From Camelus bactrianus (Eukaryota > Chordata > Mammalia > Artiodactyla > Camelidae), in assembly GCF_048773025.1 (NCBI RefSeq), contig NC_133541.1, positions 116,157,912 through 116,221,911 of the forward strand: a stretch of DNA of 64,000 nt, in the 5' to 3' direction. How positions within the stretch are numbered: position 1 is the first letter of the stretch; each line of letters starts with the position of its first letter. Below are positions 48,451-59,752 of the stretch, in pieces. A model generated the notes under the pieces. That model was not told where the DNA came from. It made no database searches and saw nothing but the letters and a program-made list of their open reading frames with translations. A program made the translations under genes and the position numbers.

Positions 48451-49140
48451 TTACACTTGGAGGGTTTCAAATGAGGACATATCCAGATGACACTTTCACC
48501 ATGATCACTGTGCAGAACAGACTAGAGCTGGATGGCAGAGGTAGAGGCCATGTTGGAAGCAGCCACAGAAATAGAGGCAGGACATGGTCCATTCCAGAGT
48601 CTGGAGGTCTAAGGCTGGTGAGCAATGGTGATTACCCCCAGGGTGTGCTGCTGGGTGTTAAAGAAGTGAGGAACAGCTGTTGTTTTGGTTCCAACTGAGT
48701 GATGGGAGGGTCTGCCTGGGAGACTGCAAAGCAGGTTTCTGGGAAGGGTTTGGGAGACAAAGATGGGTTTTGGACTTGCTGGGTCTGAAATGCCCAAAAG
48801 ACAAATAATTATGACCCTCCTGGGAGAAAGCCAAGGCTAGTGGAGGAAATCTGTTGTCACAGCACAGAGCAGAAGTTGAAACCATGGGGTGGATAAGTGC
48901 AGGTGGAGAAGCTGCCTTGGAGAGGGTGGCCCTGCCATGCCAACTTTGGAGACTGGGAAGAGAGGAGGGAAATCTGGAGGAGAAGGGGAAGGAGAAAGTG
49001 GGGATGGAGGAGAGAGGCAGGAGGCAGGAAGGAGAGGAGGCAGGAAGAGAAGGAGCAGCCACTGTGAGGTGGAGAGAAATCTGGGCAGTGCTGAGCCTTG
49101 GAAACCCAGACAGGCAAATGTGTTTCAAGAAAGAGCGACA
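48451..49140. other. Intergenic stretch, purine-rich part
   Basis: No gene. Around 48945-49060 the plus strand is GA-rich (AGGAGAAGG-type runs), which creates long but meaningless open frames on both strands. Confidence 0.6.
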
Positions 49141-49260
49141 GTTGGGGGCAGGGTATAGCTCAAGTGGTAAAGTGCACGCCCAGCACCCAAGAGGTCCCGG
49201 GTTCAATTCCTGGTACCTCCTCCAAGCAGAAATCAATGAAGAAACCTAATTACCTCCCCT
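49141..49260 (+). mobile_element. Camelid tRNA-derived SINE (Vic-1-like)
   Basis: 'GGGGGCAGGGTATAGCTCAA' with A-box TATAGCTCAAGTGG and B-box 'CGGGTTCAATTCCTGGTACC'. No long A tail, so an older copy than the one at 36508. Confidence 0.85.
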
Positions 49261-49494
49261 TCAGTGTGGGGTAAATGCAGGAAAAAGTGGCAGTGGCTGA
49301 GGGAACCTGGGTCCCACCTTAAAGATGGGAGAATTACAGTGTGTGCCTTAAAGGAGGGAGGGGTCAGGCTGGAGCCGAGGGGAAGAGCAGGCTCTGGGCC
49401 CTGAGGCTGACAGGGAGCAGGGGTGTGAAAGTTCAAATGCTCAGACACTCCTGCAAAATAAATAGCAGGATGGGTGGTTCATTTTATGCGTTAA

Positions 49495-49997
49495 TGAATG
49501 ACAAGTATTGTCAGCCATATCAGTAAACAGAGGATGCTACAGCCATCAAGTCATCAGCCACTACTACCACCCCTGACAGTGAGCAGAGGGAACTCAGGAT
49601 GCAGACAAGCAGGCTGCCCAGCCTCTGCTGCCACCCCCAACAGTGCCCCCTGACCCCTCAGGATATAAAAGGACAGGACACTGGCCCTTGATAGCTAGGC
49701 GCTTGTCAAAGGAATGATTTCAATGAACCCAGACTTTTGCACCTTCTCATATACAGAAGAGCACTAAATTCCTTAACTTGGGATATCTGGTTTTCTTTAA
49801 TTAATGGTAATCTTTTGATATTCTGGCTACCTGGTCTTTGTTGCAAAAAACTCATATATATCCTGACTGCTCCCATGCCTCTTCAGAGCAGTCTCTTAGA
49901 GTGATCTGAGAGGCTGCCTCCCAGGCTCAAGTCCTCAGAAAATCCGCCAAATTAAAACCTCTCAACTTTTAGGTGGTGCATATTTTTTCAGTCGACA
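49495..49997 (+). mobile_element. Solo ERV2-like LTR, family B copy 1
   Basis: 'TGTCAGCCATATCAGTAAAC' near the start, 'GGATATCTGGTTTTCTTTAA' in the middle, and AAACCTCTCAACTTTTAGG before the terminal 'TTCAGTCGACA'. It resembles an LTR I remember from bovine class II (beta-like) endogenous retroviruses. A second copy is at 61436-61960. No internal viral sequence beside it. Fossil. Confidence 0.75.
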
Positions 49998-50395
49998 GTG
50001 TCAACTTGGCAAGGTCAGGGTGCCCAGATTTTTGATCAGACACTAGTCTAGATTTGCTGTGAAGGTATTTTTCAGACGAGATTAACATTTAAATTAGTAG
50101 ACTTTGAGTAAAAGCAGATTATGCTCCATAAGGTGGGTGGGCCTCATCTAATCAGTCGAAGGCCTTAAGAGTAAAGACTGATGTTTCTCACACACACACA
50201 CACACACATGCTTCCTCCTCCCAACCCCAGCCCCAAGAAGGAATTCTGCTGGCAAACTGCTTTCTGTCTTGAGCTGCAACATTACCTGTTCCCTTGGTCT
50301 TGTCCCTTGATTGCTGGCCTGCCCTGCAGATTTTGGGCTTTCCAGCCCCCACAATTGCATGAATCCAGCCCTTAAAATCAATCAATCAATCAATC
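49998..50395 (+). mobile_element. Old LTR- or MER-type repeat
   Basis: 'GTGTCAACTTGGCAAGGTCAG' style start, 'GGTGGGCCTCATCTAATCAG' and 'CCCCCACAATTGCATGAATCC' are well-known ancient repeat text whose exact family I cannot assign. It carries a CA microsatellite at 50189-50207 and ends in an AATC run. Confidence 0.55.
50189..50207 (+). repeat. (CA)n microsatellite
   Basis: About nine CA units. Confidence 0.9.
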
Positions 50396-50689
50396 TTAGC
50401 CCTTGGCTGAGAGGGATGAGCAGGAGAGAACAGAGGCAAGAGAGGAGGGAGGAGAAGGCTTATCTTGCAGAGTCAGAAGGTGAATGGGCTGTAGCAAAGG
50501 AAACCATAAATTATGTCAAACATGGAAAGTAAACTGTGCACTGTGAAGTACCATGTGAGGCTTTCCCCAAACCCAGTATTTAGATACAGAAGGGCAGCAA
50601 TTACAACTCCTGCTTGGGACCAGGTCATCACTCCACAGAATGTGCTTGTGGACCGACCACAGAGGCAGGTGTGTAAAGATGCATCATGT

Positions 50690-50825
50690 CACTGTGGTTC
50701 CCAGACCAGCCACATCTGCCTTCCTGGGAGCTCACTAGAAATAGAACTCTCAGGCCCCAAGCACAGCCTGCAAGGTTAACCAGATGCCAGGGGCCTCTCT
50801 AGCTCTTTACGGTTTGAGAAGCTCT
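50690..50825 (+). mobile_element. MER5A-like DNA transposon remnant
   Basis: 'CACTGTGGTTCCCAGACCAGC' to 'TACGGTTTGAGAAGCTCTG' has the paired ends and interior order of MER5A (hAT-Charlie). Diverged. Confidence 0.55.
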
Positions 50826-52635
50826 GTTATAAAGGGGTCAGCATGGTTCTGGGCACAGTAGATGCTTGAGAAACTGTAGCTTGACGAGCAGTCCTAGGAA
50901 TAATAGTGCTGGATATTACTGCGACTTATTCACAGGCTTCCAGCAAACAAGGACAGCAGGGCGTTGACCTGGTACCCAACATCCAGCAGAGGCTCTGGCC
51001 CATGAAAAGAGTTCAGTGAGAATCCACTGAGTGAAGGAACTTGGCTTGATCCGTTTTCTCACAATACAGGCCTCCCAGCTGCCATATGAAGGCTGCTCAT
51101 TTATTTTTATGTTTTTTATTTTTTTTTCCCTTTTGCTGAAGTCAAAAAGACTTGCAGAACTACACAAAGACCAACATAACCAACAACTCAAAAAAGGTTC
51201 CAGTGAAAGTACCTCTAAAATGTCCCAGTTGGTCACTGGAAAAAAGTGTCATTCCTTTTCCTTGAAGTCACATGTTGGGTGCTGTTGTCAAGGAAACCAA
51301 ACCAAGACCCCAGACATCAGTTTGAGGGGAACTGTTCATGAGCATTGGGGTGTTAATGCTGACTCAGCCGAACTACCAGGGACCAGTCTGTATTTTGGCG
51401 AGTTCAGTTAACTGAAGCAACCAGATTTATTGTGCTGGTGCCATGAGGGAGGGAGCCCAGAGGAGGCTGGAGTGAGATATGATAAAGCGAGAAGATAAGC
51501 GTCTTTTGTAAGGTTTGGTTGCAGCTGAAGGATGGAGGAGGAGGAAGAGGGTATCAGGGAAGTGGGGGTCACTTCTGCTTTGGGCGCCGTTCGGAGGTGG
51601 GGTTAACTGAGGGTCATGGGTTGTCAAGAGGTGACGATAACTTAACTGCGGAGTCATGGGTGAGTGTAGCAAGCAGATCTGAGGTGTCCCTGGTAAAGAA
51701 CGTAAGAGTCAGTCCAAGATGAGTGCACTGTGGCATTTCACAGCTGCTGCAAGACCTGAGGGAAACCCTGTTTCCTGTGAACACACAGCTGCTTCACCGT
51801 TTCTGTCCTTCCTGCCTCCCCTCTTCTCTGTCTTCACTGATTTCCAAGCTTTGGCTCCTCGACAGGCTGTGACTCTTTTAGGAGGAAACCAACTCTGGTC
51901 ACTGCGGTTCTTTGGATGTTTCCACTCATGTAAGTTTCATCTTTTCTGACCTTCTTTTCTGTCTGTTCCTCAAGTGAGGTGAATCCCAGGATCCTGGAAT
52001 CTCAGAACGGCAACTAAGGCTCTGGGAGGGAGAAGTGGTCAAGGGCCCAGTGCTACAGATGTGTGGGGGTGGGGACGGGAGACACCATGCACAACATGTT
52101 CAGTATTCGCTAGGCTTACCACCCGTGCTATATCACGTGATGCACCCCAGAACCCCAGGAAGCTGGAGCCTTAAGGACCACATGAAGAGTTTGGAGTCTG
52201 TCCTGTAGGTAAGAGGTGCTCATTGCTTGCTGGATCCCACACTCTGATGCGTGTCCTGGTCCCTTCTCAGCGTACAGACCCTATCCTGGCCCCTTCATCT
52301 CCATCTTGCCTCCTGCCCACTCAGGTGCAGTTTAAGTCACATAACCATGGTGTCGCTACCTTGGGTGTTTTCTCTCAGTCTGTCCCAGGAAAGGGGAACT
52401 CTTATTTCTGTTCCCTTGCTGTGTAAGTTACTTAGATGCTGGGAGGCAGTGGAAAAGTTTCTCTGTTCATGATATGATAATAGAATACCTGGTTCACATG
52501 GATCGAACAAAATTTCTTACCTAAGTACACCCCAGCAGAGAGCCAGAGATACTTAACAGGTATTTATTCATCATAAATACCTTTTCCTCAATTAACTGTA
52601 TGTGAACTTTTAAACTTTTCAGTGTTCCATACCTC
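50826..52635. other. Intergenic stretch
   Basis: No gene recognised. Open frames of up to 126 codons (51031-51411 on the plus strand) show no domain or codon bias and overlap a poly-T run near 51110-51130. Confidence 0.5.
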
Positions 52636-52638
52636 TTA

Positions 52639-52735
52639 TTTTAATTTTTTTAGCGGAGGTCCTAGGGATTGAACCCAGGACCTTGTGCATGCTAAGCATG
52701 TGCTCTACCACTGAGCTATCACTGCCCCCCCACCC
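52639..52735 (-). mobile_element. Camelid tRNA-derived SINE (Vic-1-like), reverse
   Basis: Plus strand reads 'GGAGGTCCTAGGGATTGAACC' then 'GCATGCTAAGCATGTGCTC' and 'CCACTGAGCTATCACTGCCC', the reverse complement of the SINE from B-box to A-box. Confidence 0.9.
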
Positions 52736-53013
52736 CATATCTGTTATTTTAGTGTATCTCCGTTTACTTTTCTGTATTTGAGCCCCCAGATGGCACCACC
52801 TATTTTTGCTCCAGACACAAAGAATTCTGAATTATTCCCCATTCCTCAAATGCTCCAAGTACATTCACTTAATCTGTTAAACATAGCATGACCTATTCCA
52901 GAAGTTTCCTGACACTCTGTAATTACTGGTCCTTGATTTGCCAGTCTCCCTTCACCCCCATCCCCTCAAGCTCAGTTGACTCCATGTGCAGATGGGGATG
53001 GCAGTGAGGGTCC

Positions 53014-53447
53014 TGTAATGGATAGAAATATGTCCCACAACACAATGTACTTCAGTCCTAATCTCTTATTCCTGTGAAAGTGACTACATTTGGAAACAGG
53101 GTCTCTGTAGTTGTGAACAGGTTATGATCACACTGCATTAGAGTGAGCCCGAAACCCAGTGATGGGTGTGCTTATACACAGGCATGTGAGGACAGGGTGA
53201 AGGCCATGTGACAGGGAGGCCAGAGAGGGGAGTGATGTGTCTACGAGGCCAGGGATCCCATGGATTGCTGGTAATCACCAGAAATTAGGAGAAAGCAAGG
53301 GAGGATTCCTCCCTAGAGCTGTCAAACCCAAACCATGGTCCTACCTATGCCCTGATTTCACACTTGGCCTCCAGAACCGTGAGAGAATAAAGTGCTGTTG
53401 TTTCAGGTTTGTGCAATCTCTTATGGCAGCCCTAAGAAACTCACACA
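53014..53447 (+). mobile_element. MaLR-type solo LTR (MLT1/MST-like)
   Basis: 'TACATTTGGAAACAGGGTCTC', 'GCCATGTGACAGGGAGGCC', 'GGCCTCCAGAACCGTGAGAG' and 'TATGGCAGCCCTAAGAAACTC' occur in MLT1/MST order. Fossil. Confidence 0.8.
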
Positions 53448-54149
53448 GGCCGGGAAACCCATCCCCAACCCGCTAACTTGGCCTGTGATATTAACAAACT
53501 TGTTGTAGCCTTACTTTTCTGCTTGTTTTATGATTATTTCTAGGCCCTTGTAAATAAATTTGAGACCCTTCCATGAAACTTGGATGTTATCACCTTCAGC
53601 TATCCCTTGCTTTTTATCTCCCAGACCTAACTGGTTAAAATTCATAGTCCCCCATCCATCTTCTCCTCTGCGTTCTTGTTGTCTTTGTTGAAGTCATCTC
53701 CTTGAAAATATTGAAATAATTGCCAGCAGATGTGCTGTCCCTAATCTCTCTCCTCTTTGAGTTAATTCAGTTTAGCTTTTACAGGGTGTCAACTCAGAGC
53801 AGCCCGGCTCAAGGGGTAAGCCAGTGGGGCTTGTTCCGGAAGATGTGAAATCCTCATTGGCACAACACAAAGATGAAATGATTGACCATTATTCAAAACA
53901 TTTGCTATTTGGGGGGAACTCTGTGACAAATCTGAAGGTGAGGTAAGAGGTCCTCATATACCAGGCTAAAGAATTTGGATTTCACTCTGTAAACTAGTGT
54001 TTCTCATGCTTTTTTGCCTGGAACCCAGAGAAATCGTGATTCACCCTGATCATTTCTGCTCTATTCTATTCTGCTAGATAAAGACTGGCCTGTTGTTGGC
54101 AGATTCTCTCCTCAGCCAAACTCTACTCAGGTTTCTCTGAGCTTTCTTT

Positions 54150-54198
54150 CTTTCTTTCTTTTCTTTTCTTCTTCTTTTTTTTTTTTTTTTGCAGATAT
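54150..54198 (+). repeat. T/C-rich simple tract
   Basis: (CTTT)n grading into poly-T, just before L1 sequence. Confidence 0.9.
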
Positions 54199-54199
54199 T

Positions 54200-54598
54200 G
54201 ATAAGTTTATTTGAAAATTAACATTGAAAAGCAAAGGACCTAAGAATGTCTAATTCAATTTTCAAAAGAAGAAAAAAATGGAGTAACATTATTTGATTTC
54301 ATGATTTAATAAAAAGCCACAGTAATCAAGACAACGTGGTATCGGAACAAGCATAGGCACATAGGTCAATGGAAAAGTCCAGAAAGAGAAATATAAATAT
54401 ATATGTTAATCGGTTTGCAACAAAACTTCTAAGTTATCTGAATAGAGAAAGAATAGTCTCTTCTGTAATTATTGCTGGAACACGCATATGTGAAAGAAAA
54501 AGTCAAAACCAGAAATTGGGGGGGAACCCTCAAACTCATACTTCTCATAATATACAACTAAATTTTAAAATATTTTCCCCATCATTCTAACCAGCTTT
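54200..54598 (+). mobile_element. L1 LINE fragment (ORF2)
   Basis: 'AAGCCACAGTAATCAAGACAACGTGG' style text and 'AACAAGCATAGGCACATAGG' are L1 ORF2 past the reverse transcriptase. It stops where an LTR begins. Confidence 0.75.
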
Positions 54599-55123
54599 GT
54601 CAAATGGACAAATACGCAGTTTGTCCCAAGTATGGTTAGCTCACCATATGCCTAAACACTCTCTGAGCATTTTTTCATCTAGACTTGACTTTTGGACTTT
54701 CATTCTTGCTCTGCATCGTCCAATTTTAGCAAGAATCCTGCTAAGTCAGTTTAACCAGAACACCCCACCCTCAAGATTTCTGATCACCCTTGAGATCTCT
54801 AATCAGGTCACTCATCCCCCACCATCCCTTAGCTGGTATCTGATCACCATGGCCCGCCTTCAGCAAGAATCCCCTTAGGTCAGGTCAGTTGAGCCAGAAT
54901 GCCTCTTAACTCCTAATATTTCCTCTTTGTAATATTCTGTCTACTGACTCCCACCCTGCTCCTTGGCTATTAACTCCCACTTTTCCTTCTTATATTCAGA
55001 GTTGAGCCCAATCTTTCCCCCATTGCAAAAGCCCACTGCAGTGGTCCATACACCTATCTCCCCTGAACAAAGATTGCCTTATTGTGCTTTATTGAGTGTC
55101 ATGGATGCTTTCTTTCTTTAACA
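54599..55123 (+). mobile_element. Solo ERV LTR, family A copy 2
   Basis: Shares with 29658-30134 the order 'CAATTTTAGCAAGAATCC', 'CCTGCTCCTTGGCTATTAAC', 'CCCACTGCAGTGGTCC' and a 'TTCTTTAACA' end. It too interrupts L1 sequence. Fossil with no internal region. Confidence 0.75.
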
Positions 55124-55940
55124 CTATCACAAGCTGTTATGGGTCCTTTAATACAATGGACTGTTGATGAAAGGGTTCTCATCAAGCCAAGGGGATCCTG
55201 ACAGGTACCAAATTCAGGTAGTATTTTTGGAAGTCCAGGAGAGAGAGGCATGGGCTGCGGGCTCACTGACTCAACAAGAAAATAGACAATTGTTGGTGGG
55301 TACAGGAGTTGAAGGCTGGAAAGTCAGCTGCCCCATAACTGCTACTGAGTCCAGTCACTGAAGGGGTGTCCCTTTAATGTCTCAGCCACCGTTAATGCTG
55401 TGAAAAGACACGGTCACGAAAACGTTTTCTCCCAGACCTGTGGAATGTCCGGGAACCAAAAACTCTTGGCTTGTGGTAGCTTGCCAAGAAAGCGCGTCCT
55501 AAAGCCTGTGTCGTGGGCTTGGGAAATAAGAAAGGTCTGGCTCCTAATCTGAATGGTAAGAACTAGAGTCCTGAACTGTAAGGTGGGCCCCGGGGACTGA
55601 CTCATGCTAATGACCTTCCTGGGGACACCCCAGCTGTGCCAGGCGTGAGGCTAAGGGGACTGAAAAAATGAGACAGATGCACCAACTATAACTAACTTGA
55701 TGTGAACACAGCTGCCCTCCGGTGGCTTGGATGATCCAGGTTCCCCACCCTAGGAATAGACCATCTAAATGCTTCTTTGTATTCCCATTTCTTTCTTTAC
55801 CTTATTTATTCTGGTGTGGAAGGTTAGCATCTACTTGTATCCTTAAGCCTCACTTAAAAAAAAAAAATCTGCCTTTACCCCCCCCCCAACAACTATTTGG
55901 TATCATTTCTTTAAAAAGTTGTTTTTGTTTGCTTGTTTGT
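55124..55940. other. Intergenic stretch
   Basis: No gene or clear element recognised. Homopolymer runs of A and C lie at about 55856-55888. Confidence 0.5.
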
Positions 55941-55954
55941 TTTCTGGTTTTCTT

Positions 55955-56045
55955 TAAATTTATTATTTTTTTTAATGGAGGTCCTGGGGATTGAGCCCAG
56001 GTCCTCATGTATGCTCTCCACCACTGGGCTATTCCCCCCACCCCC
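55955..56045 (-). mobile_element. Camelid tRNA-derived SINE (Vic-1-like), reverse
   Basis: 'TGGAGGTCCTGGGGATTGAGC' and 'CTCCACCACTGGGCTATTCCC' give the B-box and A-box regions in reverse. Part of the tRNA-like middle is missing. Confidence 0.85.
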
Positions 56046-56049
56046 TCTG

Positions 56050-57294
56050 TTTTGTTTTGTTGTTGTTGTTGTTTTTTTAATGTACTTATTCTACTAGCCC
56101 AGACTTAACATCCCGAAAAATCCTCAGAAGTTAGCCAGTATCAATCTCCTTTACTGAGTTGAAAACAAAGTTTGGAAAAGTTAAGAACCCACAGGGCGTC
56201 TGAGAAATGTTTGGGGACACAAGTGCATCTGACCCTTGGTTTCTGGGCCTCTACAGGGACCGCTGCCTCGTCATTCAGTTCTTATTGAGCCTTCTTGCCG
56301 GGGGGCCGGACACGCCATGCCCTTGGCATTGTCTCCTGCTGTCTCAGCTGGACCCTCCCACCTCCTACTCCCACCCGATCTCCGCCTATGGCCTCAGCCC
56401 GGGCTCCAGGAGTTTCTGAGGGTCAGTTCCTCCAGCGCTGGCCCACAGATCTTACAAAGCCCTTGAAGCAGAAGGAGGATCTATGTCCTCGCTCTGCCGT
56501 CGCTCATTGGGTGGGAAGGCAAGTGTCTTGGTGGTGGGTATGTCAGGCCAAGGATGTGGGCGCCCACGCGGGAATTTCTGAGGGTGGGCACTGAATCTCA
56601 AACAGGCTACCCAGGGAATCCCACTTGGGCAGACGGCCAGACCCCCTGAGCCGCCCGCCACTGGAGGTAACCACCAGTCACCAACCTTCTTTCTGGGATT
56701 CCGTGGCCAGAAGGGCTCACGCAGAACCTCGCACCCTCGGGGGGATAAAATTGCGGGGTCTCGGTGCCCCCCCCATAGGTGAATGGGAGAGGCCTTAGGG
56801 GATGAATGTTTATTTCCAAATTGCCATGCAGAAATTTAAAATCCGAATTAACCAGAATTTCAGTCTTCCCATTTCTAGAGAGAAAAGCTGTTTAAAGAAA
56901 TTTAAAAGACAAATTGTTTTCCTGGAGCGTCTTCTTTAAAAAGGAAGCTGACATGTTTACCCCTCTCTATTGTTCAGATGCTTTGCCGATGACAGAAATT
57001 GAAGGAAAAAGCAGGAACAAAAGGCGTGGAAGCGCGCCGGCTCCGTGCGCCGCTGCTGGCGCGCGCCTGCGTGGATTCCTGTCGTTCGTTAAAGAAAAGC
57101 TGGTCTCCCAGAGCTGAGAACCACTGCCGGAGGGCGAATCGCCTTTGACTCTTGAGCTTCCTTCTACTCCTTTTAACTACTATTCCTCACCGAGTTTTGT
57201 GAACTGCGGGGCAGTGCAGCCTTCCCTCGCCTTCCCCTTCCAGAGACATCGCTGATACACAGTGCGTTTTGCGCTCATCTTTCCTACTGGGGGC
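56050..57294. other. Intergenic stretch with a small GC-rich patch
   Basis: No gene recognised. A short CpG-rich patch at about 57025-57080 (GCGCGCC, CGCGCGCC) stands out. Open frames of up to 99 codons near 56.2-56.6 kb lack recognisable domains. Confidence 0.45.
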
Positions 57295-57452
57295 CTGCCT
57301 TCCTTCCCTCCCTCCTTCCTTCCTTCCTTCCTTCCTCTCTCTCTTTCTTTCCCTTTCTTCTTTCTTTCTCCCTTCCTTCCTTCCTTCCTTCCTTCCTTCC
57401 TTCCTTCCTTCCTTCCTTCCTTCCTTCCTTCCTTTCTTTTCTTTCTTTCTTT
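57295..57452 (+). repeat. (CCTT)n/(CTTT)n polypyrimidine microsatellite
   Basis: About 155 bp of almost pure pyrimidine: CCTT units, a CTTT/CTCT middle, then about 18 more CCTT units. Translations through it (poly-KEGR or poly-FLPS) are artefacts. Confidence 0.97.
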
Positions 57453-57454
57453 TT

Positions 57455-58370
57455 TTTTAAGATCTGCGAGTTCAGTTTCTCTGGACTGCTGCTTGCCCAG
57501 TTCCTGGGGGCCCGCTGAAAGAATGCCACGCAGAACAAAAACAGGGAACCCTTTAAACCTGGAACCTCGCAACACATCCTCCTTTTCTAACAGGACTTAG
57601 GCTGGTGTGTTTCACCCTGTGAGTTGTGCGTGGCTTAATCAATGTGGCCAACACCAGTGCTAGTATTTTTTTAAAGAGACTCGTGGAGACTAGATGTCAG
57701 AGCATGTTGCTCCAATTTTTGGAAATAAGCCCATAGACTGGTATTTATGAAATAGGGCTTTTGTTTTCTCAAGGTCTGCAAGGAGGGGAGCATCCACCAC
57801 AAGAAACCACTGGTTACTTCACTACAGTTACCATCTCCATAATTTTATGGGTTCTTTGAGAAAGCAAAAGGAGACCCCCCCAAGTACTTTTGGTTTGGGG
57901 ATCTACAATCTGTTGGGGAAGTCCTCAAAAGTAAACACACAAGCTATGTTTGAAAAGCTATTCAAGCACACTTTTTGAAATCCACCCTAAAGAACCATAG
58001 ATAAGGTGGGATTTGCATTTTAAAAGAGATCCAAATATGCATTTAAAAGAGGAGACCGGGAGTCCGGCTTTGTTGGGAACAACAAAGATAAGCGGGACCT
58101 TGAGGGAGGAAAATGAAAGGAATATTTTGCTACATTATCTTTTAGGACACGTGACAAACGTCTGATTCTAGAGGGGGCTGCTTTTTCTTATTAGGCTGTG
58201 TCGGGGTAATAGGCATCGTTCCCTGAATTTTGTTCTCATTTTATACATGCATGCATATTTACATACACATAAGTACCCATGGACTAGATACAAAGTCAAA
58301 TGTAATCCTTTGGCTTTCAATTTTTAAAAGCCTGAAAAACAGTAACTATAATTGTAGATTGTGAGTTCTC
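57455..58370. other. Intergenic stretch
   Basis: No gene or clear element. AT-rich with short oligo-A and oligo-T runs. Confidence 0.5.
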
Positions 58371-58374
58371 ACAG

Positions 58375-58650
58375 TATAATGAAAATCCTGATTCCTGGCT
58401 GCCTCCAAAAATTCCAGATGGGAAGTACTAGGCAGGAGCCTTTCCAATCTGCATTTTAGTACCGCCGGTCAGTCAGTATTTCTGAGAGCAGGTGGAAACC
58501 AGCCTACAGCAAAACCATCTGGGTTTTCCTTTAAAGCCAAGGCTTCCTTAGTCCTAAAATTGCTGGAAGCAGAGCCAAGAAGTCTTCTTTTTCCCTAAGT
58601 TCCCCAGCTGAGTTTCTGAAACACAGCAAAAGTTTGAGGACCACTGCTTT
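58375..58650 (-). mobile_element. hAT-type (MER5-like) DNA transposon remnant
   Basis: Ends in 'AAAGTTTGAGGACCACTGC', the terminal repeat text of MER5-type elements, with 'CCAGATGGGAAGTACTAGGC' style interior. Diverged and possibly more than one copy. Confidence 0.4.
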
Positions 58651-58699
58651 AGCTGATGTGAATACATACTAAAAGTTTTTTGGTTATTACCCCATGGAC

Positions 58700-59010
58700 T
58701 CTTTATTTTTTTTTCAATTGAGATATAATTGACATATAACATTGCATTAGTTTTAGGTGTAAAACATAATGATTTGATGTATGTATACATCGTGAAGTAA
58801 GTTTAATTAATCTTAGTTACATCCGTCACCACACAAAGTTAAAGTTGGGTGTGAACTTTTAAGATCTTCTTTCTAAGCACCTTTCAGATATACAATAGAG
58901 TATTGTTAACTACAGTCACCATGATGTACTTTACATCCCTGGAAGTAAACTGGAAGTCTGAACCTTATGGCCGCCTTCATCCATTTCGCTCCCCTCACCC
59001 GCAACCATTG
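58700..59010 (-). mobile_element. L1 3'-UTR fragment (reverse)
   Basis: 'TTCAATTGAGATATAATTGAC', 'TTAGTTTTAGGTGTAAAAC' and 'GTTAACTACAGTCACCATGATG' are reverse L1 3'UTR text. Confidence 0.75.
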
Positions 59011-59039
59011 TATTTTAATTTGGAACAAAAGGCAAGTTC

Positions 59040-59560
59040 CCCGGGCGAGGAGGGGCTATAAAGCCTGAAGCATCACTACCGGCTCAAACTGGCGAGGTGG
59101 CGCGCCTCTCCACCCTCTCCAAAAATGGGAAGGCAAACGATGCAGCTGGGCATCCCCCGTAGTGGAGCGGGGCGTTTGAAGTTATGAACTTCCTGCACAG
59201 TCAGCTCCTATTGCTTATTAGCAGCCGTGCACTGTTACAAAATTAAAGTTGACTGCTGGCTCAAAGGCAGAAAAACATTTTTCTTAAGTGTACTGCCGCG
59301 CGCCGCCTCTCTGGGGGGAGAGATATCGGAGAGCCGCCCCCCTGGGCGGAGGAGTTACGTCCTTGCAGTCATGGTCAAAGGTTGTCCTGAAGGGTGCAGG
59401 GCATGTGGCCCAGAGCCCGCCGGGAACGCGCACCCAGAGGTCCTAGGAGTGGGCAGGAAATACAGAATGACAAAGGCGCGATCCACTGTGCCGTGAGGGT
59501 TCCAGGCCACCGAGGTCTCACGCTGCGCGGTGGTACGGGGACATCACATCCACACCGGAT
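59040..59560 (+). promoter_or_regulatory. GC-rich patch with TATA box (candidate promoter)
   Basis: CpG density rises well above the flanks. A perfect TATAAA sits at 59057-59062 in GGGGCTATAAAGCCTG, with GC-rich DNA around it. An open frame (59227-59496) overlaps the patch but has no recognisable domain. Possible promoter of an unannotated or noncoding transcript; inference only. Confidence 0.3.
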
Positions 59561-59738
59561 CAGCTGGAACATGCACATGCAGTGAAATGGTGATTCATGG
59601 AGAGCCACAAGCTCTGGACGTTTTAAAATACAAACTGGAAGGTCATGCATTTTCCTCCCACAGGAGTCGTAAATCTATTCCTTGCAACTCCCAGTTTAGA
59701 AGGAGGTGAATTTTTCTATCAATTTCACTTTGCTGTAA

Positions 59739-59752
59739 CCACTAGAGGGCAG
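59739..59752 (+). promoter_or_regulatory. Candidate CTCF core site
   Basis: CCACTAGAGGGCAG fits the CTCF core consensus CCASYAGRKGGCRS at every position. It lies about 14 kb upstream of the ZNF496 promoter. Confidence 0.5.

Noticed and set aside
50189-50400. Repeat arrays considered as CRISPR-like
   Set aside because: CA and AATC microsatellites only; no spaced palindromic repeats anywhere in the window, and the DNA is mammalian.
57180-57600. Open frames with repeated KEGR or FLPS units
   Set aside because: Direct translation of the CCTT microsatellite; no start context or conservation expected.
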